DNA of 64,000 nt from contig NZ_LZRP01000001.1 in assembly GCF_001678665.1 (NCBI RefSeq), positions 372,001 to 436,000 of the forward strand, given 5' to 3'. Shown here piece by piece: positions 46,673-56,119 of the stretch (its first letter is position 1; every line of letters begins with the position of its first letter). Position numbers and translations under genes: made by a program. Below the pieces are notes generated by a model. The model saw nothing but the letters and a program-made list of their open reading frames with translations, searched no databases and had not been told where the DNA came from. This DNA comes from Erythrobacter sp. QSSC1-22B (lineage in GTDB: Bacteria > Pseudomonadota > Alphaproteobacteria > Sphingomonadales > Sphingomonadaceae).

Positions 46673-47956
46673 ATGTGGTTGCTGGATAAGATGCTGAGGT
46701 CCGTCATCCGAAACGGGCACATGTTGGTCACCGATCACGACGGCAAGGTCTACCAATACGGCGCAGCCGACGATACCAGCGCGCCGCTGCACCTGCGGCT
46801 CACCCACCCAAAGGCCGCGGCGCATATCGCCCGCCATCCCCAGCTCGGCGCGGGCGAGGCCTTCATGTGGGGCTGGCTCGAGATCGTCGCTCCGCACGAT
46901 GTGCGCGATCTGGTGCTGTTCTTCACGATGAATTCCAAGGCGATCGGCGACAAGGCGATCCAGGCGCAGGGTCCCGTCCAGAAGCTCGCCGAACGCGCGC
47001 TGGCGGCGCTCGACAGCATCAACCCGCGCGGCAAGGCGCGCCGGAACGCCGAGCACACCTACAATCTCACCCGCCGCCTGTACGAGCTGTTCCTCGACGA
47101 GGACCGGCAATACACCATGGGCTATTACCGCGATCCCACCGCCAGTCTCGAGCAGGCGCAGCTCGACAAGAAAGCGCAGATCGCGGCCAAGATGTATATC
47201 AAGCCGGGGATGCGGATCCTCGACATCGGCTGCGGCTGGGGCGGGTTCGCGCTCTATCTGGCGAAGCATTACGATGTCGAGGTGACCGGGGTCGCGCTCG
47301 CCCCCGACCAGATCGCCTTCTGCAAGGAGCGCGCCGAGCAAGCGGGAGTCGCCGACCGGGTGACCTTCGCGCTCACCGATTACCGCGACGTCCAGGGCCG
47401 CTTCGACCGGATCAGCTCGGTCGGGCTGCTCGAACATGTCGGCACCCCGCATTACCCGGAGTTCTTCAAGTATACCAACCGATTGCTGGTCGACGATGGG
47501 GTGATGTTCAGCCATTGCTGCGGCCGCGCGGGCCCTCCGGGCCATACCGATGCCTGGACTCGCAAGTACATCTTCCCCGGCGGCTACATCCCCGCGCTCA
47601 GCGAGCTGGTCACCCAAAGCGAGAAGCTGGGCTGGCAGGTGATGGATGTCGAGGCGATGCGGTTCCACTACAGCCACACGCTGGAGGAATGGTACAAGCG
47701 TACCGTGCTCCACCGCGATGAGATCGTCGAGCTCTACGACGAGAAATTCTACCGCATGTGGCTGTTCTATCTCGCGGGCGCAGAGCAGAGCTTCCGCCAT
47801 GGCGGCATGGTCAACTGGCAGCTGCTCTACGTGAAGGACCGCGCCGCGATCCCGATGACGCGCGACTATATCGAGATCGAGGCGGCGAGGCTGCGCGCAG
47901 CGGATGTCGCCCCGCAGTGGAGCCTCGATCCCGGCGTGCGCGAGGCGGCCGAGTAG
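46673..47956 (+). CDS. Cyclopropane-fatty-acyl-phospholipid synthase family methyltransferase
   Basis: A 427-residue SAM-dependent enzyme modifying lipid double bonds. N-terminal lipid-binding domain, then the SAM core ILDIGCGWGGFALYLA, SSVGLLEHVGTPHY with the active-site Glu, and FPGGYIPALSEL. It is longer at the N-terminus than the core synthase and fits the CFA synthase family well. The ATG at 46673 starts at MWLLDKML. It stands alone between the Mo-enzyme operon and the zinc-finger gene. Confidence 0.9.
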   Translation: MWLLDKMLRSVIRNGHMLVTDHDGKVYQYGAADDTSAPLHLRLTHPKAAAHIARHPQLGAGEAFMWGWLEIVAPHDVRDLVLFFTMNSKAIGDKAIQAQGPVQKLAERALAALDSINPRGKARRNAEHTYNLTRRLYELFLDEDRQYTMGYYRDPTASLEQAQLDKKAQIAAKMYIKPGMRILDIGCGWGGFALYLAKHYDVEVTGVALAPDQIAFCKERAEQAGVADRVTFALTDYRDVQGRFDRISSVGLLEHVGTPHYPEFFKYTNRLLVDDGVMFSHCCGRAGPPGHTDAWTRKYIFPGGYIPALSELVTQSEKLGWQVMDVEAMRFHYSHTLEEWYKRTVLHRDEIVELYDEKFYRMWLFYLAGAEQSFRHGGMVNWQLLYVKDRAAIPMTRDYIEIEAARLRAADVAPQWSLDPGVREAAE

Positions 47957-48042
47957 CCCCTCCCCTGCGGGCGAAGCTCTTGATTTTCCAAGCCCGCGCC
48001 ACCACATTCTGTCCTCCAGGATAGCGAGCAGGACTAAGCAAC

Positions 48043-48306
48043 ATGGCCGGTGGTTGGGCGCGCGACGGCGCCGTTCAGGATCAGATCGACGACACCATCT
48101 CCGACGCGGTCAAGGCCGCGCGCGAGGGAATGCCGGTCGGCGAAAGCGAGCAATGGTGCGTCGAATGCGGCGAGGAAATCCCCGAGCGGCGGCGCGAAGC
48201 CCTGCCCGGGGTAAAACGCTGCGTCGCTTGCCAGTCCGGAGTGGATTCCAGCGCCCGCGCCTCGGGGATCAACCGCCGCGGCAGCAAGGACAGCCAGCTG
48301 CGCTGA
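48043..48306 (+). CDS. DksA/TraR-family zinc finger protein
   Basis: An 87-residue protein with a C4 zinc finger (C39, C42, C60, C63) in CVECGEEIPERRREALPGVKRCVACQ, the DksA/TraR signature. The N-terminal coiled coil is very short, so it resembles YbiI/TraR rather than full DksA. It probably binds the RNA polymerase secondary channel. Converges with ligD; only 6 bp between stops. Confidence 0.9.
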   Translation: MAGGWARDGAVQDQIDDTISDAVKAAREGMPVGESEQWCVECGEEIPERRREALPGVKRCVACQSGVDSSARASGINRRGSKDSQLR

Positions 48307-48312
48307 GGCGCC

Positions 48313-50832
48313 TTACAGGTCGGGCAATTTCTGGCTCGCGAAGCCCCAGCCGCCGAGCGATTTGCTCGCCGCGCGATCCACCAGTTTTTTCGCATCGCCG
48401 ATCGTGAACAGCCTGGCATCCTCGATGGTCTTGAGCTCGTTCCAGGCGATCGGCGCCGCCACCGGCGCGCCGCTGCGCGCGCGCGCCGAATAGGGCAGCA
48501 CCGCGGTGCTGCCGCGCTGGTTGCGCAGCCAGTCGATGAAGATTTTGCCCTTTCGTTTGGCCTTGCTCATCGTCGCGGTGAAACGGTCGGGTTCGGCGAG
48601 GCTCAATGCCTCGGCGAAGCGGCGCGAGAAATCCTTGTGCGCGGCCCAACCGTGTCCCGGCGTCAGCGGCACCACCACATGGATACCCTTGCCGCCCGAA
48701 AGCATTGCAAAGCTTACCAGCCCGAGATCGGCGAGCCGATCGCGAATATCGGTCGCGGCGCTCTTCACATTGCCAAAATCGAGCCCCTCGTCGGGGTCGA
48801 GATCGAACACCATCCGGTCGGGCAGCTCGACCGCAGTGCTGCGCGAACCCCAGCCGTGGAACTCGATCGTCCCCATCTGGACGCATTGCAGCAGCCCGCG
48901 CGCGTCCTCGACAAACAAGTAATCCTCGCTGCCGCCGTCCTTCTCGGTGATCGCCACGGCATGCACCGCATCGCCCAGAGCGCCGCTGTCGTGTTTCTGG
49001 AAAAAGCACTTCTTCGCCCGCCCCTGCGGACAGCGCACCAGGCTGATCGGGCGCTCGCCCGCGAACGGCAGCATGACCGGCGCGATCGCCTCGTAATAAT
49101 CGGCCAGTTCTCCCTTGGTCTGGCCGCTGTCGGGGAAGATGACCCGCTCGCGGCTGCTGATCGCGACCACGGCTGCAGGCTGCGGCGCCGCTTCGGCGAT
49201 CTCGGGCGTCACTGCCTCGGCGGGCCTGTCGCCGCGCAGGCCGAGGAAGCTGCCGTGGCGGATGTTCCCTCCGGCAGTGAATTCGGCAAAGCCGATCTCG
49301 GCCACAAGGTTGGGGGTAACCCAGGTCACCTTGCGGCTCGAGACCTTGTCGACCTCGGCGGGCGGGGTCTTGCGCTCCAGCCGCTTCAGTCTGGCCGCCA
49401 GTTCCGCCATGTCGTCCTGCGAGAACCCGGTTCCGACATTGCCCTTGTAGACCAGTTCCCCCTCCTTGTGCTGCGCCAGCAGCAGCGAAGCAAAGGGGCG
49501 CGCCTTGGCGGCGGAGGCCTTCCAGCCGATCACCACGAATTCCTGCCGCCGCGTGCATTTGACCTTCACCCAGGCCTTGGACCGGCGCGAGGCGTAGCGG
49601 CCATCGATAGTCTTGGAGATGATCCCTTCCTGGCTCGCGCCGCACATCGCGCGGTAGAGCTTCTCGCCCGCGCCGATGACATGATCGGCGACATGCAGCG
49701 GCGGCGGCGCATCGCCGAGCAGCGCCTCGAGCCGTTCCTTGCGCTCCACATTGGGCAGGTCGGTCAGATCCTCGCCATCGAGCTCAAGCAGGTCGAATGC
49801 GTGAAAGATCAGTGCATCGTCTTTGCCCTGCTCGCCCTGCCCACGCTTCAGCACCGCTTGCAGCGCGGAGAAATCGGGATTGCCCGCAGCATCGTTGGCG
49901 ACGATCTCGCCGTCGATCAGGCAGCTGGGCAGATCGAGCGCAGCGACAGCTTCGACCAGCGGGCCGAACTTGTCGGTCCAGTCCTTGCCGTTGCGGGTGT
50001 AGACCCGCACCTCCTCGCCCCGCGCCGCGATAAGCGCGCGATAGCCGTCGAACTTGATCTCGTGCATCCAGCGATTGCCAGCCGGCACCGCATCCACCAA
50101 CGTCGCAAGTTGCGGCTTGCGGAATTTGGGCAGTGCGGCGGGCTTGCCCCTCTTGCGCTTTGGCTTGGTCCTGGCGGAATTGCGCGAAGAGGCCTTTTCC
50201 ATCTGCGCGAGGAAGGCTTCGTCCTTCTTGCCTGCGAGCTTGTATTCGCCCTTTGAGTCAGCCGCGATCTCCGCCATTGCCCGCCCGGTCAGCACGCTGG
50301 TCAGCTCGCGCTGCACCAGCGCATCGCCCTCCTGCGCGTGATCGTCCTGAAGCTTGCGCAACAGCCAGTTCTCGCGCTTCTCGCCGGGCTTCTTCTTCAA
50401 CCGGATCAGCAGCCATTCGCCGCGCATCCGCTCGCCCTCGAGACAGAAGTGGAGATGGCCCTTGTCAATATCAGAGGCGCTCTTGCCTGCGATCGGCGCC
50501 CAGGTTCCGCGATCCCACAGCATCACCGTCCCGCCGCCATATTCGCCCTTCGGGATCGTCCCCTCGAACTCGGCATAGGACATCGGGTGATCCTCGGTCC
50601 GCACCGCCAGCCGCTTGATGTCGGGGTCGGGCGATGGCCCCTTGGTCACCGCCCAGCTCTTGAGCACCCCGTCGATCTCGAGCCGCAGATCCCAGTGCAA
50701 CCGCGTCGCATCGTGCTTCTGGACGATGAACAGATCGCCGCCCGCGCTCGGCTCGGGTTCGCCCGACGGTTCGGCGGTCTTCGCGAAATCGCGCTTGGCA
50801 TTGTAGCTGGCAAGGGGATCGGGGGGCGCCAT
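48313..50832 (-). CDS. ligD: Multifunctional DNA ligase D
   Basis: An 839-residue end-joining enzyme. Domain order: 3'-phosphoesterase (about 1-165; DLFIVQKHDATRLHWDLRLE), ATP-dependent ligase (about 225-530; EIKFDGYR with the adenylated Lys about 259), and primase-polymerase (about 550-835; VIFPDSGQTKGELADYYE, FDLDPDEGLDF with metal-binding Asp). This PE-Lig-Pol order is that of Pseudomonas LigD. Ku starts 5 bp upstream; the two form a complete bacterial non-homologous end-joining operon. No SOS box seen upstream. Confidence 0.97.
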   Translation of the reverse strand: MAPPDPLASYNAKRDFAKTAEPSGEPEPSAGGDLFIVQKHDATRLHWDLRLEIDGVLKSWAVTKGPSPDPDIKRLAVRTEDHPMSYAEFEGTIPKGEYGGGTVMLWDRGTWAPIAGKSASDIDKGHLHFCLEGERMRGEWLLIRLKKKPGEKRENWLLRKLQDDHAQEGDALVQRELTSVLTGRAMAEIAADSKGEYKLAGKKDEAFLAQMEKASSRNSARTKPKRKRGKPAALPKFRKPQLATLVDAVPAGNRWMHEIKFDGYRALIAARGEEVRVYTRNGKDWTDKFGPLVEAVAALDLPSCLIDGEIVANDAAGNPDFSALQAVLKRGQGEQGKDDALIFHAFDLLELDGEDLTDLPNVERKERLEALLGDAPPPLHVADHVIGAGEKLYRAMCGASQEGIISKTIDGRYASRRSKAWVKVKCTRRQEFVVIGWKASAAKARPFASLLLAQHKEGELVYKGNVGTGFSQDDMAELAARLKRLERKTPPAEVDKVSSRKVTWVTPNLVAEIGFAEFTAGGNIRHGSFLGLRGDRPAEAVTPEIAEAAPQPAAVVAISSRERVIFPDSGQTKGELADYYEAIAPVMLPFAGERPISLVRCPQGRAKKCFFQKHDSGALGDAVHAVAITEKDGGSEDYLFVEDARGLLQCVQMGTIEFHGWGSRSTAVELPDRMVFDLDPDEGLDFGNVKSAATDIRDRLADLGLVSFAMLSGGKGIHVVVPLTPGHGWAAHKDFSRRFAEALSLAEPDRFTATMSKAKRKGKIFIDWLRNQRGSTAVLPYSARARSGAPVAAPIAWNELKTIEDARLFTIGDAKKLVDRAASKSLGGWGFASQKLPDL

Positions 50833-50836
50833 CGGA

Positions 50837-51688
50837 TCAGGCGGTTTTCTTGTTCCCGGCGGCTGGCTTGGCGGTCTTGGATTTCGCCGAACCCTTTTCG
50901 TCCGCGACCGATTTCTTCAGCGCCGCCATCAGATCGATGACATTGCCGCCGGCGCCACTGGCGGGCTCGTCGACCTCTTCGAGGATGCGCTTGCCGTCCT
51001 TGGCCTTGGCCTTCTTGTCGATCAGCTTGCGCAATGCCTGCGCATAGCGATCCTCGAACTCGCCAGCGTCGAAGGGCGCGGTCTTCTTGTCGATCAGGCT
51101 GGTCGCGAGATCGAGCAGGTCCTCGTCTGGCTCGTCGTCGCCGATCTCGCCAAAGAAGGCCTGCCCTTTGCGGACCTCGTCGGCATAGCGCAGCGTCTCG
51201 AGGAGCAGCCCCTTGCCGCAGGGCTTTAGCGCGACCAGCTTCTCCGCGCCGCGGACCGACAATTGTCCGAGCCCGACCTTGCCCGCCTTGCGCAGCGCAT
51301 CGCGCAGCACGATGAAAGCTTCCTCGGCAAGCTCGTCCCTGGGGACGACATAATAGGGCTTTTCGTAATAGAGCGCGTCGATCTCGTGAGCATCGACGAA
51401 CTGGACCAGTTCCAGCGTCCGCTTGCTCTCGACCTTGACCGCCTCGATCTCGTCGTCCTCGAGCAAAACGTAATTGCCTTTCGACAATTCGTAACCCTTG
51501 ACGATCTCGTCGCGGTCTACCGGTCCGACGCCGGCCACGACCTTGTCGTAGGCGATCCGCTTGCCCGAGGGCTCGTGGATCTGGCGGAAGCTTATCTTGG
51601 CTCCCGACTTGGTGGCGGAATAAAGCTCGACCGGGATCGAGACCAGCGCCAGACGGATCTGGCCTTGCCAATAGGCGCGTGCTGCCAT
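50837..51688 (-). CDS. ku: Ku protein for non-homologous end joining
   Basis: A 283-residue protein. The N-terminus AYWQGQIRLALVSIPVELYSATKSG and the core SFRQIHEPSGKRIAYDKVV, EIDALYYEKPYY form the Ku core that rings DNA ends and recruits LigD. The Lys/Ala-rich C-terminal tail (about 250-283) is typical of bacterial Ku. ligD follows after 4 bp. Confidence 0.97.
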   Translation of the reverse strand: MAARAYWQGQIRLALVSIPVELYSATKSGAKISFRQIHEPSGKRIAYDKVVAGVGPVDRDEIVKGYELSKGNYVLLEDDEIEAVKVESKRTLELVQFVDAHEIDALYYEKPYYVVPRDELAEEAFIVLRDALRKAGKVGLGQLSVRGAEKLVALKPCGKGLLLETLRYADEVRKGQAFFGEIGDDEPDEDLLDLATSLIDKKTAPFDAGEFEDRYAQALRKLIDKKAKAKDGKRILEEVDEPASGAGGNVIDLMAALKKSVADEKGSAKSKTAKPAAGNKKTA

Positions 51689-51846
51689 GCTGTGGTTCCT
51701 TTCGAGATATAGCAGCGCTTGAACCGCGCAAATGTTTCGCAGGCCATCGACGCTCCGCGTGGATTGCCGGTCGCGCCGCGCGCTGGTAACGGGTCGCGCG
51801 CACCCCGGGCCTCGCTTGCAGGCCGGTATTTCAGGAATTGCCTCTC

Positions 51847-53079
<1,233 letters not shown>

Positions 53080-53147
53080 TCCAGCAAACTCTGCAAGAAT
53101 GTTTCAAGTTCGGTGCAGCCAAGGTTGGTTGTGCGACGAACCGTTGA

Positions 53148-53192
53148 CTTATCCACTCGCGTCCACAGCGAAAACGGGGCGCGGTGGATAAG
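53148..53192. promoter_or_regulatory. Inverted pair of DnaA-box-like sites
   Basis: CTTATCCAC (53148-53156) and GTGGATAAG (53184-53192) form a perfect 9-bp inverted repeat 27 bp apart. Each is one base from the DnaA box TTATCCACA (TTATCCACT and TTATCCACC). They may bind DnaA or form the base of an RNA hairpin. TTGACT at 53144-53149 could be a -35 element, but no -10 fits. Confidence 0.4.
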
Positions 53193-53723
53193 CCGGGCCT
53201 GGAACGCTTGCTGAAACGTCCGCCCGAGCGCAGGTTCAAGACATCGGAACGGGGCGGAAACGCCGAGAGATGAAGGGCCGAAAGGTCTGAAATCGCTCGA
53301 CAAATCCAAGCCGGAAAGACGTGGCGAAACCTGTCCACGCGTGTCCCGAGATGGTCGAGTGCAAGGACTTCTGTCTGCAGCCTCGGCAGTCGATGACAGA
53401 TGCGCGCAAGTTGTTTCACCATGGGCCGGGCCGACCGGTCGGATGCCCGCGGAGGCATTGCGGAGGATCCCTGATCCGAAGCGAGGCCGATGTTCAAGGC
53501 TCCGACCATGCGGGAAGTCCGGTTGCGGAGATGCCTGTCGAGGGTTTTCCCGCAGGGTGTGTGAAGGAGTTCGCTCCGGAACGGCCAGGCGAGATGACAG
53601 GAGGGTGTTTCCGGATGCCGGTGCGAGCGCCGGCGACGGACCTGACCGCGCGCTTCGGTGCGCGACCGGGAAACCGCCGGATGCCAAGCGCCCGTTTCGA
53701 CGGGACCACGCATCGGTGAGAGT

Positions 53724-53756
53724 GGGGTCGGCAGCAATGCCGGCCCCATTTTGTTT
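53724..53756 (+). terminator. Strong intrinsic terminator
   Basis: GGGGTCGGC (53724-53732) pairs with GCCGGCCCC (53739-53747) around AGCAAT, one G-U pair, followed by ATTTTGTTT. It is 645 bp after the argG stop, so something other than argG alone is probably being ended here. Confidence 0.85.
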
Positions 53757-54022
53757 GGTGCCTGCCGATCGCACGGTGAAGCCATTCACCCGATCCCCGC
53801 CGGGTACCCGTCCTCATGCCATTCGATTGCGCGGGCCAGCGAATCGGTCTCCCTTCATGCCGGCTGGGCCGGCCGCAGGAAAACGAAAACCGCGCTGCGC
53901 AGCGTTGCGCGCGTGCCAAAGCACGACGAACTGTGGCGGCAATGGGGCAGTTGCCGCCGGGGCTCCGGCACAGGCACGCACAATGGGCTAGAGAGTTCCC
54001 GCAACAATTGGAGGGAACGCTT
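53757..54022. other. Gap between terminator and rlpA
   Basis: No gene is seen. It contains the rlpA promoter, not identified, and the rlpA ribosome site GGAGGGA at 54010-54016. Confidence 0.5.
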
Positions 54023-54499
54023 TTGTCCCATCGCAGTTTCAAGCTCTTCTTTCTGGCCGCCGCCATCGCGGTTCCGGCCAGCGCCGCCACTCCGGTCGAT
54101 CACACCGTCGAGGGGCCGGCAGCGCCGATCCGTTTCGAATCCAGCCCCGTGGTGCAGGCCGTGCCGCCCGCTCCCGAACCGACCGTCGAAGCCGAAGACG
54201 ACACGCAGTCGCTGGGCAGCGGCGTCGCCTCCTATTACGGCGCCAAGTTCCACGGCCGCCGCACCGCCAGCGGCGAGCGTTTCGACATGCACGCGCTCAC
54301 CGCGGCGCATCGCACCCTGCCGTTCGGCAGCGAGGTCCGCGTGACCGATCCGCGCAGCGGCAAGGCAGTCACGGTGCGGATCAACGACCGCGGCCCGTTC
54401 TCGCGCAACCGCACGATCGACCTCTCGCGCGCCGCCGCGCAGCAGATCGGGCTGGTCAACCGCGGGCACGGCACCGTCGAGCTCGAACTGGTGAGCTGA
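54023..54499 (+). CDS. rlpA: Septal-ring lytic transglycosylase RlpA family protein
   Basis: A 158-residue exported protein with a double-psi beta-barrel. Signal peptide about 6-22 (SFKLFFLAAAIAVPASA), linker, then GVASYYGAKFHGRRTASGERFDM, LPFGSEVRVTDPRSGKAV and INDRGPFSRNRTIDLSRAAA, the RlpA signature with the catalytic Glu and Asp. It cleaves denuded glycan at the septum. The start is TTG at 54023, set by the strong GGAGGGA 6 bp upstream and the correct signal length. No C-terminal SPOR domain. Its last 265 bp are overlapped antisense by the next gene. Confidence 0.9.
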   Translation: MSHRSFKLFFLAAAIAVPASAATPVDHTVEGPAAPIRFESSPVVQAVPPAPEPTVEAEDDTQSLGSGVASYYGAKFHGRRTASGERFDMHALTAAHRTLPFGSEVRVTDPRSGKAVTVRINDRGPFSRNRTIDLSRAAAQQIGLVNRGHGTVELELVS

Positions 54500-55782
54500 T
54501 CGCCCACCCGGGCTGACACATCTGACACTCCCCCGGAATCGCGATCGGACTCCCGGGCCCCGCTGGCGAAACCCAGCGCCATGCTCTTGTATTCCATAGG
54601 CATTTCCTCTGCGTCCGCGTCGCCCTGCGCGCCCCTGGCTGCCTCCAAGCCCTCCTCCACGGGCCCCACCCCGCCCCCGGCCAGCACAAGGTCGACCAGC
54701 GCGTGCCCCTCGGCCTGCCACTGCTCGAGCTGCGCCAGCGCCTTCGCGGTCGCGCGGTCCACGGCCTGGACATCGGCGCGGTTGCGCGCTTCGGGGTCCT
54801 CGTATGCGGTCTTTCCGGCCGCCACCGCGGCATCCAGCGCCTCGAGCGCCTGCATGCAGGCGAGCGCGTAGACCGCCGTCCCGGTCGGCGGCAGATCCGC
54901 GCAATGCGGCACTGCGGGCGCATCGTCGGCCCGACTGCCATTCTCGCAATCCTCCGCCGCCATCTCGGCGTCGATCTCGCAAGCGGGGGCGAATTCCTCG
55001 GGCATCGCATGCCCGGCAAGCACCGCGAGCAGCTCGTCGAACCGCCCCGCCCGTGCCTCGGCCTCGGCGCGGCCCCGCACCTCCTGCTCCGCGACCCCGC
55101 CCGCACCGAGCCGCCGGTCGAGCCGCGCGAGGTGGCCCAGCAGGTAGCGCGGATCGTGGCGCCGCCAGGTGGCGACATGCTCGCCGCGGACGAACACCGG
55201 GGTCGCCACCCCGTCGAAGGCGCGGCTCGCCAGCTCGGCCTCGCCCGCGGCGCGGGCATGGACCAGCGCCGCGTCCCACAGATTGGCGAAGCGGGGCTCG
55301 CGGCGGCGGATGCGATAGACGGTGTCGCGGCTGACCCCGACCCGCGCCGCCGCGGCACGGACATTGCCGTGGAGGCTCAGCGCATCGAGAAACCGCACCT
55401 GCTGCGCAGGCCCGAATGTCGCGGGATCGGCCAGCGAGCCGAACGGGCCATCCGCACCGGGACCGGCATCGAGCACGATGACGCGCGGCGGATCGCCGGG
55501 CTGCCAGCCCGCGGGCCAGTGCGCTTGCGTCGAGCTGCCCCCGCGAATCTGGTCCACCCGCTGCGCCTGCAGCGCGGCGCTGGTGGGGTAAGGATCGCCG
55601 GCATGATCACCGGCAGCCGCGCCGGACCGCGCCGCCTCCCACCCCCGCCCGGCGCGGTGCCTGAGCCCGCGCGACAACCAGTCCTGCGTGGGGACGCCGT
55701 AATCTGGGCCGGAATCTGGGCCGGAATCGGGGATCTCGCCCGGCATGGAGAATTGGTCGAAGCTGTCGGGGGTGTCGGTCAT
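54235..55782 (-). CDS. Helix-turn-helix protein overlapping rlpA antisense
   Basis: A 515-residue frame from ATG 55782. A helix-turn-helix (about 134-161: LSLHGNVRAAAARVGVSRDTVYRIRRR) followed by FANLWDAALVHARAAG recalls terminase-small-subunit-like and homeodomain-like DNA binders common in sphingomonads. An Asp/Gly/Pro-rich N-terminus (two copies of PDSG) precedes it. The last about 88 residues are antisense to rlpA and read as low-information Arg/Ser/Pro; the frame simply has no stop before 54235. The true C-terminus may be nearer 54500 in relatives. Function unknown. Confidence 0.65.
   Translation of the reverse strand: MTDTPDSFDQFSMPGEIPDSGPDSGPDYGVPTQDWLSRGLRHRAGRGWEAARSGAAAGDHAGDPYPTSAALQAQRVDQIRGGSSTQAHWPAGWQPGDPPRVIVLDAGPGADGPFGSLADPATFGPAQQVRFLDALSLHGNVRAAAARVGVSRDTVYRIRRREPRFANLWDAALVHARAAGEAELASRAFDGVATPVFVRGEHVATWRRHDPRYLLGHLARLDRRLGAGGVAEQEVRGRAEAEARAGRFDELLAVLAGHAMPEEFAPACEIDAEMAAEDCENGSRADDAPAVPHCADLPPTGTAVYALACMQALEALDAAVAAGKTAYEDPEARNRADVQAVDRATAKALAQLEQWQAEGHALVDLVLAGGGVGPVEEGLEAARGAQGDADAEEMPMEYKSMALGFASGARESDRDSGGVSDVSARVGDQLTSSSSTVPCPRLTSPICCAAARERSIVRLRENGPRSLIRTVTALPLRGSVTRTSLPNGRVRCAAVSACMSKRSPLAVRRPWNLAP
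55702..55725. repeat. 12-bp tandem duplication within the HTH gene
   Basis: ATCTGGGCCGGA occurs at 55702-55713 and 55714-55725. On the minus strand it encodes repeated PDSG residues near the protein's N-terminus. In-frame, so copy change would not shift the reading frame. Confidence 0.9.
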
Positions 55783-55946
55783 GCCACCCCTCCCGTGCCA
55801 ATGAGAGGCAGACCGCCAGTGGAGAGCGCAAGTCCGAGCCCGCAGGGCTCGCAAGCGCGACCGCGCGCCGGCCGGCTAGGCCGCCAGCCAAGTGCGCGGA
55901 TGCGCACGCCGGCGCCTGAGGCGAAAACAAAAGGATGGTCTGCCAT
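55779..55946 (-). CDS. Possible 55-residue ORF coupled to the HTH gene
   Basis: Starts MADHPFVFASGAGVRIRA at ATG 55946 and stops with TGA overlapping the HTH gene ATG (ATGA at 55782-55779). A weak GGAG lies upstream. The C-terminal half is Gly/Leu/Cys-rich and uninformative. The overlap suggests a leader ORF or a coupled small protein; it may also be chance in GC-rich DNA. Confidence 0.25.
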   Translation of the reverse strand: MADHPFVFASGAGVRIRALGWRPSRPARGRACEPCGLGLALSTGGLPLIGTGGVA

Positions 55947-56119
55947 GATCCGTCTCCGTGGGGATGAACGAATCGAACCATTTATGGCATGTGGGGGTCT
56001 GTAGGAAAGGCAAATCAGCAGAGGCATGCACGCTACGAACCAACACGAATCAAGGGTTCCGAGTGACTGGCACAGTCGAGAATTTCTGCTATTTGACGGG
56101 TTGGTTGGAGGCGCATTTT
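55947..56119. other. Left edge of the AT-rich island
   Basis: Base composition falls from GC-rich to AT-rich around 55980-56040. No tRNA remnant, integrase or clear repeat matching the right edge (58329-58487) was found. A GGAGG at about 56106 serves the dGTPase start. The dGTPase frame stays open to 55958 but without ribosome-site support. Confidence 0.5.

Larger units (their letters stand above)
53148..53756 (+). ncRNA. Candidate structured non-coding RNA downstream of argG
   Basis: There is no good protein-coding frame in 53080-54022. The plus strand has many compact hairpins. Two have GAAA loops (GGCG/CGCC at 53253-53264; GGCC/GGTC at 53276-53287) and two have TTCG loops (CGCGCGC/GTGCGCG at 53647-53664, closed by C-G; CCCGT/ACGGG at 53691-53704). 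A nested helix TGCGGGAA/TTCCCGCA (53509-53516 with 53547-53554) encloses TCCG-GTTG-CGGA. The stretch ends in an intrinsic terminator at 53724-53756. Conserved landmarks of RNase P RNA, tmRNA and SRP RNA were sought and not found. A long argG 3' UTR is an alternative. Confidence 0.4.

Noticed and set aside
50600-51760. SOS box upstream of ku-ligD
   Set aside because: A GTTC occurs near 51695 but no second GTTC follows at the 7-bp spacing.
53100-53260. Chromosomal replication origin
   Set aside because: Only two imperfect DnaA-like sites, no AT-rich unwinding element and no dnaA, hemE, parA or gid genes nearby.
53080-54022. RNase P RNA, tmRNA or SRP RNA in the argG downstream gap
   Set aside because: GGAAGTCCGG at 53513-53522 superficially recalls RNase P P4, but the flanking GAGGAAAGTCCGGGC and ACAGAA elements are missing. 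No tag-peptide coding or SRP GGAAG-loop hairpin was found.
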